This document shows, piece after piece, positions 27,586 to 36,410 of a stretch of DNA of 64,000 bases. The DNA is from Rhodoferax sp. Lineage in GTDB: Bacteria > Pseudomonadota > Gammaproteobacteria > Burkholderiales > Burkholderiaceae_C. The position numbers and the translations under genes were made by a program. The notes beneath the pieces are model-generated. The model saw only the letters and a list, made by a program, of their open reading frames with translations, made no database searches and was not told the DNA's origin. How positions within the stretch are numbered: the first letter of the stretch is position 1; every line of letters starts with the position of its first letter. The DNA lies in contig NZ_JAMPYG010000006.1 in NCBI RefSeq assembly GCF_023700745.1, positions 89,502 through 153,501 on the forward strand. The letters are read 5' to 3'.

Positions 27586-28282
27586 GATGGATCCTTTGAT
27601 GGCTGGTTGAGGTCAGTGACGGCTAGGTTGGTTGCTAGCCAACTGAGCGCAACTGTATGAACTCGGACTTAGGCTCGCCTTAGGGTTGCCTTAGCCGCGG
27701 CTTAGGGAGTGGCAGTGCTGCTTTGGTAACAGCGTGACAATACAGGATCGAATGAAGGCTGAGGAAGAAGGCAAAGTTCAGTGTGCTGCTGAACCATGTC
27801 CCTGTTGACGTTCGAGGGAATGCATTCTTGGCGATCAAGCGCAATCCGGTTCGATGGCGGTAGCTTCACTGTCTGTGCGTGGTTCGAAAGAGACTGACCC
27901 GGCCTCACTGCTGGGCTCTTAACCTGATTCGTGAATACGATGGTGAGGGCAATGTAGCAAGGGTTTACCCGTGTACGTAGCCGACGGCAGACTGATACAG
28001 TCTGAGATGATTTCATGATGCTTGTCTCAGCTTGAGCAGCGAGAACAAGAATTTGCCCAACCTTACCCGCTGGGCTTTTTTTTGGCTGAAAGTTGATGGA
28101 TGTAACTGCTGTTGCTGTAGCCGCTTACACTGAACCTAACGCGCCAAAGCTCTACTCTACCTACCGGAGCCGGTCAAAATTTCATGAAGTCGTCCGCCAA
28201 AATCGAACGTCAAGTCTGGAGAAAGTTCTGGATCTGCAACGCAGCGTTAAGTGTCGTTCACCACAGGCAGCATTCGGGAAGT
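27586..28282. other. 700-bp gap, no gene seen; one possible terminator
   Basis: No open frame here has a recognisable product. At 28055-28083 GCCCA and TGGGC enclose an 11-base loop before eight Ts, a weak plus-strand terminator with no obvious gene ahead. The rest may hold the promoter of the 73-aa gene (near 27600-27690) and debris. Confidence 0.4.
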
Positions 28283-28600
28283 CTAGCGTGGTTGAAAGGC
28301 AATGAGGCACATACCCGTCAAGGCGATGGCAACACCTGCCACATCCCAGATGGACGGGCGTATGCCATCAACAGCCCAAAGCCAGGCAATAGCAACGCTG
28401 ATGTAGACCCCGCCGTAGGCTGCGTACACCCGTCCGGATGCAGCCGGATGCAGAGTCAGAAGCCAGGCAAATGCGGCAAGACTTGCCGCAGCAGGCAGAA
28501 GAAGCCATGCGGAGCTACCTTGTCGCAGCCACAACCACGGCAAATAGCAGCCGACAATTTCCGCAATCGCCGTGGCGAGATAGAGGAAAAAAGTCTTCAT
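28283..28600 (-). CDS. ynfA: YnfA-family (UPF0060) small membrane protein
   Basis: 105 residues, four membrane helices; [16 protein letters not shown] and [47 protein letters not shown] are the YnfA signatures. YnfA is related to small multidrug-resistance transporters; efflux activity has been reported for some members. Its start overlaps the end of the DmeF gene by four bases, placing it last in the metal-efflux operon. Confidence 0.93.
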   Translation of the reverse strand: MKTFFLYLATAIAEIVGCYLPWLWLRQGSSAWLLLPAAASLAAFAWLLTLHPAASGRVYAAYGGVYISVAIAWLWAVDGIRPSIWDVAGVAIALTGMCLIAFQPR

Positions 28601-29586
28601 ACCAACGATTTTGCAGTTCTTGAATGCTCATCGGGGCAGTAGTGATGGATTTCGATGGTGGAATGCACAATTTCTTCGTGTACCGACAGCCGCTCACGGA
28701 CAACATCGGGGGTCAGCGTCAAATCGTGGGTCACCACAGTCAAAGCGCACGAATAGACCGCCTTGCCCACGCGCCAGACGTGCAGGTCTGTGATTCGCGT
28801 CTCACCTGAATCTGCAGCCGTCTCCACCACTTCTCGAATTTCATCAACCACCGGATGATCCATCTCACGGTCAAGCAGCACCTTGCCCGTATCGACGATG
28901 AGTCCTTTGGCCCATACTGCGACCAATACAGCACCAACCATTCCCATGACCGGGTCCAGCCAGGACCACCCGTAGATCCATCCCCCAAACAAGGCCACGA
29001 TGGCGAGTACCGAGGTGGCGGCGTCAGCAATCACATGCACGTAGGCTGATTTCAGGTTGAGGTCGTGATGGTCTCCATGGTCGTGGTGATGATCGTGACC
29101 ATGCGAATGGCCGTGACCATGATCGTGATGATGGGCTTTTCCGAGGATGACAGCGCAGACGACGTTGACGACCAGTCCAAGAATGGCAATCACGATCGCT
29201 TCTTTGTACTGGATTGACTGGGGCGTGATGATCCGCTCCGTTGATCCGACCAGCATCATGACCGCAACGCCAAGCAGGAATATCGCACTGGCGAATCCGC
29301 CCAGCACCTCAATCTTCCAGGTGCCAAACGCAAATCGTGGATCTTTTGAATATTTGCGAGCCGTCGAGTAGGCCAGCGTCGACAGGCCGATTGCCACGGC
29401 ATGGGAACTCATGTGCCAACCGTCAGCCAAGAGGGCCATGGAGTTGAACCACCAGCCAGCGGTAATTTCGACCACCATCATGGCCGCTGTGATCCACATC
29501 ACGATGCGCGTGCTGCGTTCGGCAACATCGCTGCCGGAATCAAAGACATGGTCGTGTACCCAACGAGAGAGGTTTTCCGTGTGCAT
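28597..29586 (-). CDS. dmeF: Cation diffusion facilitator, DmeF-type divalent metal efflux
   Basis: 329 residues from the ATG at 29586. The start [16 protein letters not shown], six membrane helices with [13 protein letters not shown] (TM2 HxxxD-type metal site) and [18 protein letters not shown] (TM5), and a His-rich loop ([26 protein letters not shown]) fit the DmeF branch, which exports Co2+ and Ni2+ by proton exchange. The C-terminal cytoplasmic domain is complete. Located between the GDT1 and YnfA genes, likely under the same Mn2+ riboswitch. Which metal it prefers is not visible. Confidence 0.9.
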   Translation of the reverse strand: MHTENLSRWVHDHVFDSGSDVAERSTRIVMWITAAMMVVEITAGWWFNSMALLADGWHMSSHAVAIGLSTLAYSTARKYSKDPRFAFGTWKIEVLGGFASAIFLLGVAVMMLVGSTERIITPQSIQYKEAIVIAILGLVVNVVCAVILGKAHHHDHGHGHSHGHDHHHDHGDHHDLNLKSAYVHVIADAATSVLAIVALFGGWIYGWSWLDPVMGMVGAVLVAVWAKGLIVDTGKVLLDREMDHPVVDEIREVVETAADSGETRITDLHVWRVGKAVYSCALTVVTHDLTLTPDVVRERLSVHEEIVHSTIEIHHYCPDEHSRTAKSLV

Positions 29587-29597
29587 GTATTTACTTT

Positions 29598-30176
29598 TCA
29601 AAATCCGAGACTGGAACCTGCACCCAGCAGAGTGGCGATGCCCAGAAGCGCGAAGATCGCAGCGGCAATCGAATGCACCAGCTTCATCGGGATTCTGTCG
29701 GCAAGCTTGTCACCGACAAACACAGCAGGCACATCGGCGATCAACATACCCAGCGTGGTGCCGATCACCACCAGCAACGGTGATGCGTAGTGAGCGGCCA
29801 TTGCAACGGTGGCAATCTGCGTCTTGTCACCCATTTCTGCGAGGAAGAAGGTGATCAGCGTGGCACCAAAAACACCAAAGCGTTTGGCGACCTGGGTTTC
29901 CTCCTCTTCGATCTTGTCGGGGATCATCGTCCAGACGGCCATGCCAATGAACGAGATACCAAGCACCCAGCGCAAGACTTCGGGTGTGACTGTGCTGGTG
30001 ATCCAGGCACCCAATGCCCCTGCGAGGCCATGGTTGACGATGGTTGCCACCAAGATGCCCAGAATGATCGGAACAGGCTTTTTAAAGCGTGCAGCCAGGA
30101 TGAATGCCAGGAGCTGAGTCTTGTCGCCAATTTCGGCAAGGGCGACAACTCCGGTGGAGACGAATAGAGATTCCAT
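29598..30176 (-). CDS. GDT1/TMEM165-family (UPF0016) membrane transporter, likely Mn2+ export
   Basis: 192 residues from the ATG at 30176, with GGAAA six bases ahead; the frame opens earlier but the added N-terminus lacks coding features. Two homologous halves each carry the E-x-G-D-K-(T/S) motif: VVALAEIGDKTQLLAFI and LITFFLAEMGDKTQIATVAMA. Family members export Mn2+ (or Ca2+ in eukaryotes). A yybP-ykoY riboswitch in the leader supports a manganese role. DmeF follows 11 bases after the stop. Confidence 0.92.
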   Translation of the reverse strand: MESLFVSTGVVALAEIGDKTQLLAFILAARFKKPVPIILGILVATIVNHGLAGALGAWITSTVTPEVLRWVLGISFIGMAVWTMIPDKIEEEETQVAKRFGVFGATLITFFLAEMGDKTQIATVAMAAHYASPLLVVIGTTLGMLIADVPAVFVGDKLADRIPMKLVHSIAAAIFALLGIATLLGAGSSLGF

Positions 30177-30203
30177 GAATGTTTCCAGGCCGGATACGAA
30201 CGA

Positions 30204-30347
30204 TTGACCACCACGCATCCCCGGCCAAGTCGGAGGCGTTGTGGTCAAAGGTCTTGCCAGGTGCGGGAACTGCTTACGCCATGACCTGCGGGCCAAGTGT
30301 GTTGACGTAAGCCTCTTCGAGGCGAAGAGCGGCTACTCCCCAATGAC
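30204..30347 (-). ncRNA. yybP-ykoY manganese riboswitch upstream of GDT1 gene
   Basis: On the minus strand the aptamer opens with GTCATTGGGGAGTAGCC (30347 downward) and closes with GGCAAGACCTTTGACC (to 30243), the two conserved blocks of the yybP-ykoY class. P1 pairs GTCA..GG (30340-30347) with CC..TGAC (30244-30251). The 3' strand of P1 also fits a rival hairpin: TTGACCAC (30241-30248) with GTGGTCAA (30204-30211), extended by CGC/GCG. This looks like the expression platform. The class binds Mn2+ and turns on exporters. The translated ATG is at 30176. Confidence 0.9.
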
Positions 30348-30355
30348 GAGCTAAG

Positions 30356-30679
30356 TCTAACATGGTGATCTCGATTGGTTGACGGCTACACCGGATTGAT
30401 GACCGTCGGCTAGTATGCCAATGGCTGGTTTAGATCATGCAGTTTGGAGATCTGTACAGCCGCAATGGGTCTTAAAAGGTCCGACGGTGTGAAATCTTGA
30501 GTGGCAGCTGACCCTCATCCACGGCGATTTCACACCTCAAACTGGCTGCTCCAAAGCTGACGCTCAGCGGTTGCGGGTAAACAGCATCAAGACTATCAAA
30601 TCAGGCGCTTGCCCGAAGCTCCAAAGCTTGCTGAGCCGAATCGCCATATTTCACGCCAATTGTGTGATCCCCGGTTGCG
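30356..30679. other. Gap between riboswitch and recombinase gene
   Basis: Contains the promoter region of the riboswitch operon (minus strand, upstream of 30347) and, from about 30480 to 30600, sequence that looks like mobile-element debris. No intact gene. Confidence 0.4.
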
Positions 30680-31303
30680 TCAAGCCTCAGTGTCCTCTGC
30701 CATCTCCAGCGCGTCATCAACGTCAATGCCCAGGTAACGCACTGTGCTTTCAATTTTGGCGTGACCAAGTAAAAGTTGCACAGCCCGGAGATTTTTGGTT
30801 CGCCGGTAGATGAGCGATGCCTTGGTCCGCCGCATGGAATGCGTGCCGTAGGAGGCTGGGTCGAGGCCAATTTGTTGCACCCAACTGTCCACGATGCGTG
30901 CGTACTGACGGGTTCCCAAATGCGGAGAGGCATGGATTCGACTTGGAAAGAGAAAGTCTTCAGATTTCAGTTTGGCGTCTTTGATCCAGGCGCTCACCGC
31001 TTCCCGTGTCGACTCAGTTATTTCGAATTGGACTGGTCTGGCAGTCTTCTGTTGCATGATGATGGCGCGCGCAGCCACGCGATCACCGTGACAGATGTCG
31101 CGAACCTTGAGTTTGACCAGATCGCAAGCCCGTAGCTTGCTGTCGAGCCCCAAATCAAACAAGGCCAACTCCCTGACCCGATGTTCGACTTGCAATCGCA
31201 CGCGGATGGCCCAGATTTCCTTCAGCTTGAATGGTGCCTTTTGGCCCACCAGCTTGTCCTTGTTCCACGGTTCGTGGTGGGACTTGTTGCGAGATTCGTC
31301 CAT
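30680..31303 (-). CDS. Stand-alone tyrosine recombinase (207 aa)
   Basis: A complete catalytic domain without a core-binding N-terminus. Seen: SKLRACDLVKLKVRDI with the first catalytic Arg, GTHSMRRTKASLIYRRT (HxxR), VQLLLGHAKIESTVRYLG with second His and the Tyr nucleophile. All key residues are present, so it may be active. Similar short recombinases occur singly in proteobacterial genomes and in mobile elements. It differs from the island integrase at 37194 and is probably from a separate, internal element. Confidence 0.85.
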   Translation of the reverse strand: MDESRNKSHHEPWNKDKLVGQKAPFKLKEIWAIRVRLQVEHRVRELALFDLGLDSKLRACDLVKLKVRDICHGDRVAARAIIMQQKTARPVQFEITESTREAVSAWIKDAKLKSEDFLFPSRIHASPHLGTRQYARIVDSWVQQIGLDPASYGTHSMRRTKASLIYRRTKNLRAVQLLLGHAKIESTVRYLGIDVDDALEMAEDTEA

Positions 31304-31390
31304 GATGAACTCCTTGTAGTTAAAAGGAATTCAACTCTCCTGCTTTTTGACTGGAGTGGCCATGCTGATCGTCAGCTTTGGAGCAGGCAG

Positions 31391-31980
31391 TTTGAAATTT
31401 CAGATTGTCATCAAAAATGGAATGCGACCGCCCATGCCAACCTCGGACTGGCTCTTGAAGACCCTAAGCAGTCGTCCGTGGCCGGCAGCTTCCTGGATAC
31501 CAATTCGACTCCGGTCGGGGAGCGGTTCGTGTCGGTCGGCACCGTGCCCACAGTCGTCATTTCAGATGAAGGCATGACTTTCAGCGCGGGGAACCGGCCT
31601 TCACGCAGACACGCTACTGCGAGGCTTGGGTGATTCGCCGTGGTTTCGACGGCACTGCGACGGTCGAACTGCGCTGGGACACGGCCAAGAAGCGCCGCAT
31701 ACTTTTTGTCAAGGGCGAGCCTTTGGCAGCAGACGTGCCGCAATCCATGACTTCCAGTCGCGACGAACGCGGCTGGCGAGCGACGTTCAACGGTGACGAG
31801 CAGGTAGTGCAACATTCGTTCTGTAATTTTCCGAATGAACATGAAGCCTTGAGCCGATGCATTGCGCAACAACTCCAGAACCAAAATCGGAATTTGCAAA
31901 ATGGATGTTGCTTTATCATGGAACTGGTTTTAACGGGTGCAGTTCCCAAAGCCGGTGCAAGTCAAGTTGCCAACATTTAA
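31391..31980 (+). pseudogene. Frameshifted gene of unknown function
   Basis: Two frames carry a continuous-looking protein. The first reads PVGERFVSVGTVPTVVISDEGMTFSAG up to about 31592; the second continues as EPAFTQTRYCEAWVIRRGFDGTATVELRWDTAKKRRILFVKGEPLAADVP. Adding one G to the run of four at about 31589-31592 would join them. The start is not clear and no family is recognised. Either a real frameshift or a sequencing slip in a G run. Confidence 0.5.
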
Positions 31981-31990
31981 GAGACAACCA

Positions 31991-32359
31991 ATGGAAAGCC
32001 CTTACAAAGGAAAAACAGGCATCAATCGCCTGGTCAATGCATTCAGCTACTCTTGCGCGGGCTTGCGCGAAGCCATTCGCCATGAAGATGCTTTCCGCCA
32101 GGAAGTTGTCCTCGCCGTGGTTTTGATTCCACTTGCTTTTTGGCTAGAAAGCCAACTGACAGGTCGGATTTTGATGATCTCAAGCGTGTTTTTGGTTCTT
32201 ATCGTCGAGTTGCTCAATTCAGCCATCGAAGCAACGGTCGACCGCATCTCGCTCGAAGATCACCCGCTTGCCAAGCGCGCCAAGGACATTGGCAGCGCCT
32301 CGGTCCTGATCTGCCTGCTCAATCTCGTTACCGTCTGGGCATTGGTCTTACTGAACTGA
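31991..32359 (+). CDS. dgkA: Diacylglycerol kinase DgkA
   Basis: 122 residues from the ATG at 31991. Three membrane helices; AFRQEVVLAVVLIPLAFWL and VELLNSAIEATVDRISLEDHPLAKRAKDIGSASVLI hold the family signature with catalytic Glu and the NSAIE metal site. It converts diacylglycerol to phosphatidic acid in the inner membrane. Nearby eptA would release diacylglycerol when it uses phosphatidylethanolamine, so the two fit together. Confidence 0.96.
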   Translation: MESPYKGKTGINRLVNAFSYSCAGLREAIRHEDAFRQEVVLAVVLIPLAFWLESQLTGRILMISSVFLVLIVELLNSAIEATVDRISLEDHPLAKRAKDIGSASVLICLLNLVTVWALVLLN

Positions 32360-32361
32360 CA

Positions 32362-32448
32362 ATGAAAATTTTATTTATTTCCGATGTCTATTTTCCGGCT
32401 CTAGGCTGTTTTGTGAGGAATTTGACGTCACAGAAAACGATAAATTAA
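32362..32448 (+). pseudogene. Remnant of a glycosyltransferase gene (first residues only)
   Basis: Starts two bases after the dgkA stop and reads MKILFISDVYFPALG before losing similarity and stopping after 28 codons. MKILFISDVYFP is the usual opening of GT-B glycosyltransferases that often follow dgkA/eptA-type genes. The rest of the gene is gone, so a deletion joined this point to the following cytochrome b gene. Confidence 0.6.
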
Positions 32449-32502
32449 CACCTTGGATCTGGGCAGAGCCGATCTCAGCGTTTGCATGGCTTCATGTCCA
32501 TG

Positions 32503-33153
32503 TCACCATGCATGTTGCCACTGCCACACCCAGAACGACAAGACCGAACCCAGCAGCAAGACCGCAAAAAAAACATGGTTGCACCGAATCAAATCAGGCC
32601 CCGGACCTGCCGCGCGCCCGGTCAGCATCGGCACTGCAAGGTTTCGGCGTCGCAGCAAACTGAACACGATCACCGCCCCAACATGGGCCAAAAATGCCAA
32701 CAGCAAGAAGTTGCCAAAAAACTCGTGAACCGCCACCATCCATTCACCGGTCAACTCATGTTTCGCGACATAGCCCGTGACCACCACAGGCGCAATGACC
32801 AGCAACAAGACGACCACGGAAAAAGCCATGCAGACGACTTGCAGCTTGCCGACCCCGCGACTCCAGGTCCGAAGGCCCCGCAGTTTACCCAATAATGCCG
32901 ACAAGCGCGCATGGCGGGGGCCGGCCAAACCCCAGGCCAGGCGCATCAGCAGCAAGCCGCCCATGGTGTAGCCCAATGTCACATGCATCCATCCAAACAG
33001 CTCACTTTCGCGGGTGCTGTAGGCGCCAACAAAACTCAAGGCCAACAAGGCATGCAAAGCCCGCGTGAAGGCATCCACCGTGCGACGGCTGGGTGCGCAG
33101 GGCGGCAGTTTCGCCTCTCCAGATCCAGCTGGGCCGGCATACCCCATCTTCAT
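32503..33153 (-). CDS. Cytochrome b/b6-domain membrane protein (b561-like)
   Basis: 216 residues from the ATG at 33153, which shares a base with the eptA stop. Four membrane helices; His residues for two hemes in RALHALLALSF, FGWMHVTLGY, VHEFFGNFLL and AHVGAVIVF. It resembles the cytochrome b561 / Ni-Fe hydrogenase b-type family, which moves electrons through the inner membrane. Coupled translation with eptA suggests a linked use, though the electron partners are unknown. Confidence 0.85.
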   Translation of the reverse strand: MKMGYAGPAGSGEAKLPPCAPSRRTVDAFTRALHALLALSFVGAYSTRESELFGWMHVTLGYTMGGLLLMRLAWGLAGPRHARLSALLGKLRGLRTWSRGVGKLQVVCMAFSVVVLLLVIAPVVVTGYVAKHELTGEWMVAVHEFFGNFLLLAFLAHVGAVIVFSLLRRRNLAVPMLTGRAAGPGPDLIRCNHVFFAVLLLGSVLSFWVWQWQHAW

Positions 33154-34886
33154 CAAAGTTGAACCGTGACGGGCAAGGTCTGGGTTTCGCGCCCTTTGAC
33201 GCCAGACGAGCCAGCGACGGCCTGACCCTGCCGATGAGCTGATGTGCACGCGGAAAAGACGTCGAGCTGTGGGTCATACAAATGCGTCTGTACCTGGGCC
33301 AGCGTCAGCATGGAGCTGAACAGGTTGTCGTGCGTGATCGGCTGCGTGGCCTGGCCCTGCCAGCAGGATTGATCCCAGCCCAGGCGGCCCAGCATGGGCT
33401 GGGAGAACCACGCGGCCATGGGCACGCTGGTTTGTTCCTTGGGAGCCATGGCGTGAGGCATGCCATGCAGGTACAAGCCTTTTTCGCCCAGTGATTCGCC
33501 ATGGTCAGAGACATAGACCAAGGCCGTCGGGCGTTTTTGTTCCTTCAGCCACGCCACGGTCTGGCCCAGAAAATGGTCGGTGTAACGCACCGAGTTGTCA
33601 TAGGCGTTGACGATCTCCTGGCCGGAGCATTCCTGCAGCACATTGCTTCGGCACTCCGGCATGAACACCTTGAAGTCAGTGGGCGTGCGTTTGTAATAGG
33701 CCGGTCCATGGCTGCCCATTTGGTGCATCACGACCACGGTGCCGCGCGCACGCCGAACCGGGTCCAGCAGGGCCAGACGTTCCGGCAGCACGCGCAACAT
33801 CTCTTCGTCAAAGCATTCGCCTTCGGGGCACAGCGCCGAGTCTTTGAGTTCGCGGATTTCAGCGTGCGGCACGCGATCACACACGCCTTTGCAACCCGAC
33901 TGGTTGTCCAGCCACAACACCGCCAAGCCGGCACGTTGCACCACATCCAGCAGGTTCTCGAATTGCGCACCAGTTTTTCCATAAGCCTCGCGACCCAGGC
34001 CTGAAAACATGCAAGGCACCGACACCTGGGTGTTGGTGCCGCAGGATGAAACATTGGAAAAATAAACCAGTTCGCCACGGTCCTGCAACTGCCTCAGGCG
34101 CGGCGTGGTGTCACGGGCATAACCTGCCAGACCGACGTTGGCGGCCCGCACCGTTTCACCCACCACCAGCACGATCAGGGGCGACTTGTCCACGTCACTG
34201 GCGCTGCCCATCAGGGTCGCATCCTCGCCAATCGGCTGAACGGCCTGGCTGGCATGCGCCGTCCGGCCTAACACGAGGCGCGTGGTGGCGTAGACCGTGT
34301 TGAACGGGTTGACCATGTAGCGCAAGGATTTGTGGTTGCGCATGGTGGAGGCCAGGTCCTGAAACGACAGCCAAACCATCACCAGCATGACCAAAGTGGC
34401 CAGCACGGCCAGGCCGGTTTGCCTGACCAGAAGGGACTTGACAGGAATTTGCCGCACCGGTTGCTTCCACCACCACCAGCCTGGCAGCGCCACGCCCAGC
34501 ATGAAGACCGGCAGCATTGACCACGACAAAAGATCGCGCACCTCCCGCGCATCGGTCTGAACCGCATTGGCCAGCATGCTGGGGTCGATGACCACGCCAT
34601 AGCTGAACATGAAATAGCTGCTGAAGGCGGTCGTTACCAGCAAAACAAGACCGACCGGTTTGCGCCACCGCGGCCAGACCACCAGACTCAGGAATGCCAC
34701 CGTCGCGGCCAACAGCACCAGGCCAAAACCTGCAACACCAAGCCAAGCCCTTGGCGTGTTGGATTCGGGCAGGCCAAGCATGGCCATCCACAGCGGCGCA
34801 TTGCCAACCGTGCTCAACCAAAGGGCCAAAACCAGCGACATGAGAACCGGGTGGAGCGGACGATGCGAAGTAAGCGAGAAGGTCAT
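33153..34886 (-). CDS. eptA: Phosphoethanolamine transferase EptA-like (lipid A modification)
   Basis: 577 residues from the ATG at 34886. Five N-terminal membrane helices, then a periplasmic alkaline-phosphatase-like domain: VLVVGETVRAANVGLAGY (metal Glu), SCGTNTQVSVPCMFSGL with the Thr nucleophile, VMHQMGSHGPAYYKRTP, VYVSDHGESLGEKGLYLHGMPH for zinc binding. It transfers phosphoethanolamine from phosphatidylethanolamine to lipid A, which lowers the negative charge of the surface and gives polymyxin resistance. dgkA, a PAP2 phosphatase and a cytochrome b gene are neighbours. Confidence 0.92.
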   Translation of the reverse strand: MTFSLTSHRPLHPVLMSLVLALWLSTVGNAPLWMAMLGLPESNTPRAWLGVAGFGLVLLAATVAFLSLVVWPRWRKPVGLVLLVTTAFSSYFMFSYGVVIDPSMLANAVQTDAREVRDLLSWSMLPVFMLGVALPGWWWWKQPVRQIPVKSLLVRQTGLAVLATLVMLVMVWLSFQDLASTMRNHKSLRYMVNPFNTVYATTRLVLGRTAHASQAVQPIGEDATLMGSASDVDKSPLIVLVVGETVRAANVGLAGYARDTTPRLRQLQDRGELVYFSNVSSCGTNTQVSVPCMFSGLGREAYGKTGAQFENLLDVVQRAGLAVLWLDNQSGCKGVCDRVPHAEIRELKDSALCPEGECFDEEMLRVLPERLALLDPVRRARGTVVVMHQMGSHGPAYYKRTPTDFKVFMPECRSNVLQECSGQEIVNAYDNSVRYTDHFLGQTVAWLKEQKRPTALVYVSDHGESLGEKGLYLHGMPHAMAPKEQTSVPMAAWFSQPMLGRLGWDQSCWQGQATQPITHDNLFSSMLTLAQVQTHLYDPQLDVFSACTSAHRQGQAVAGSSGVKGRETQTLPVTVQL

Positions 34887-34990
34887 CAATGCGTGCCGGT
34901 GGAAGTAAAGACGCGATTATTGATACCCAGAATTAACGCAGCATTAACTCGCGCCCGCCCATAATCCAATCACCAAGACCAGTCCAATCT

Positions 34991-35701
34991 ATGCCAAAAG
35001 CCAAAACCCCTTTCGCACCCGTGCAGAAGCCACTTTTCTTGCCCACCGCCCTCGTCACCGGGGCGGCGCTGATCGGCCTGCTGATGTGGGATGCGTCCGG
35101 GCTGGACCTGACCGTGATGCATGGCTTGGCCAACGAACAAGGCTTTGCCATGCGCGACAACTGGTGGCTGGCGGAGGTGCTTCACACCCGCAGCAGGCAA
35201 CTGGCTCTTGTCGTTTTTCTCGCAGTGATGGCCATGATTTGGTGGCCCGTCGGCTGGTTTCGCGCACTGACCCGCTGGCAGCGCATCGAGATCGTGCTGG
35301 GCATCGCCCTGTCGCTGCTGACCATCAGCACCCTGAAGCATTTCAGCTTGACCAGTTGCCCCTGGGACTTGCAGGACTTTGGCGGCAAGGCCTGGTATGT
35401 GTCGCATTGGACCTGGGGCGCCCGCGATGGCGGCGCCGGGCATTGCTTTCCAGCGGGCCACGCGTCTTCGGCCCTGGCGTTCATCGCGCTGGCCTTGCCT
35501 TGGTTGTTTTCAGGCCAGGCCAGCCTGCGCCGCAGAGGCCAATGGCTGTTGTTGCTGGTGCTTTTTTTGGGATTGGTGTTTGGATTGGCGCAAACCCTGC
35601 GCGGCGCGCACTACCCCAGCCACACCCTGTGGACAATCTGGATTTGCTGGAGCGTTGCGCTTGTCAACCGCCTTGTGTTCGGCTGGCTTGGCAAACATTG
35701 A
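34991..35701 (+). CDS. PAP2-family membrane phosphatase
   Basis: 236 residues, about six membrane helices. Catalytic motifs: KHFSLTSCPWDL (motif 1), GHCFPAGHASSALAF (motif 2 with PSGH-like GHAS), LRGAHYPSHTLWTIW (motif 3, RxxxxxH). These enzymes remove phosphates from lipids such as phosphatidic acid, undecaprenyl pyrophosphate or lipid A. It is divergent from eptA with about 100 bp between, so both may share control. Confidence 0.93.
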   Translation: MPKAKTPFAPVQKPLFLPTALVTGAALIGLLMWDASGLDLTVMHGLANEQGFAMRDNWWLAEVLHTRSRQLALVVFLAVMAMIWWPVGWFRALTRWQRIEIVLGIALSLLTISTLKHFSLTSCPWDLQDFGGKAWYVSHWTWGARDGGAGHCFPAGHASSALAFIALALPWLFSGQASLRRRGQWLLLLVLFLGLVFGLAQTLRGAHYPSHTLWTIWICWSVALVNRLVFGWLGKH

Positions 35702-35714
35702 AAGGACGCCGCAC

Positions 35715-36002
35715 ATGAACCTCGAACAATGGGTCAATCAATTTGGCAGTGACCTGGCTGCATTCACCCTGAGCTGTGGTTTTGTCGCGCTGTACTACTT
35801 GTGGCTCCACATTAAAGTCAAGGCAAACCCGACTTATACGATTCACGGCGTCAATCAACTCGCCCGCACACTGTGGGTTGCCAACGTGATGAGCAACGAC
35901 TCAAAAGACATCATGGCAGTGCAGACTTTGCGCAATTTCATCATGGGGGCGAGCTTAATGGCCTCTACCGCAACACTCCTGATCACCCTGCGATCCGGGT
36001 GA
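35715..36002 (+). pseudogene. Truncated DUF599 membrane protein
   Basis: 95 residues read MNLEQWVNQFGSDLAAFTLSCGFVALYYLWLHIKVKANPTYTIHGVNQLARTLWVANVMSNDSKDIMAVQTLRNFIMGASLMASTATLLI before a stop. This is the N-terminal part of DUF599; the complete family has over 200 residues with more membrane helices. It begins 13 bases after the PAP2 stop. The sequence after it does not continue the family, so a deletion or insertion cut the gene. Confidence 0.75.
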
Positions 36003-36410
36003 CCCCTTCCTGGATTTGCCGCCCCCCTTGCTTGGCCAACCGGCACCAATGTCAGGTATCGGGCGGGCATTTTGAATTTCTGAAGACCTGCTTACGCTGC
36101 AGTCCTGTCTCAGAGTTGCCCGCAGCCAATGTCAGCAATGCGGATCGGACGCCGTCAATTGAATGACAGTTTTATGGAACCTCGGCAGTGAAAATCTTTC
36201 TGCTGCCCGAAAGCTGCCACCCATGAGCACCCGCAATTGGTCGTGAAGCGACGATCACTATGCAGATGGGGCATCCTGCTTGCAGTCATTCACTACAAGG
36301 CAACGCCGATTCCTGGATGCCGGCTATCTGGCGCTGACTTCGGCTGCCCCGACTTGAGCAGGATTGAAAGCTGCAAGCCGCCACCGAACATCCTGCAAGT
36401 GTCATGGCGT
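36003..36410. other. Gap after truncated DUF599, nothing recognised
   Basis: No recognisable gene or structured element; short frames on both strands lack coding character. Confidence 0.4.

Noticed and set aside
27702..28016. 104-residue minus-strand frame
   Set aside because: No domain, no ribosome site, odd composition; not listed as a gene.
29085..29140. Simple repeat of CAT/ATG triplets
   Set aside because: This is the His-rich loop coding region of the DmeF transporter, normal for the family.
31614..31949. Minus-strand frames opposite the frameshifted gene
   Set aside because: No recognised features; the plus strand reads more like a protein across two frames.
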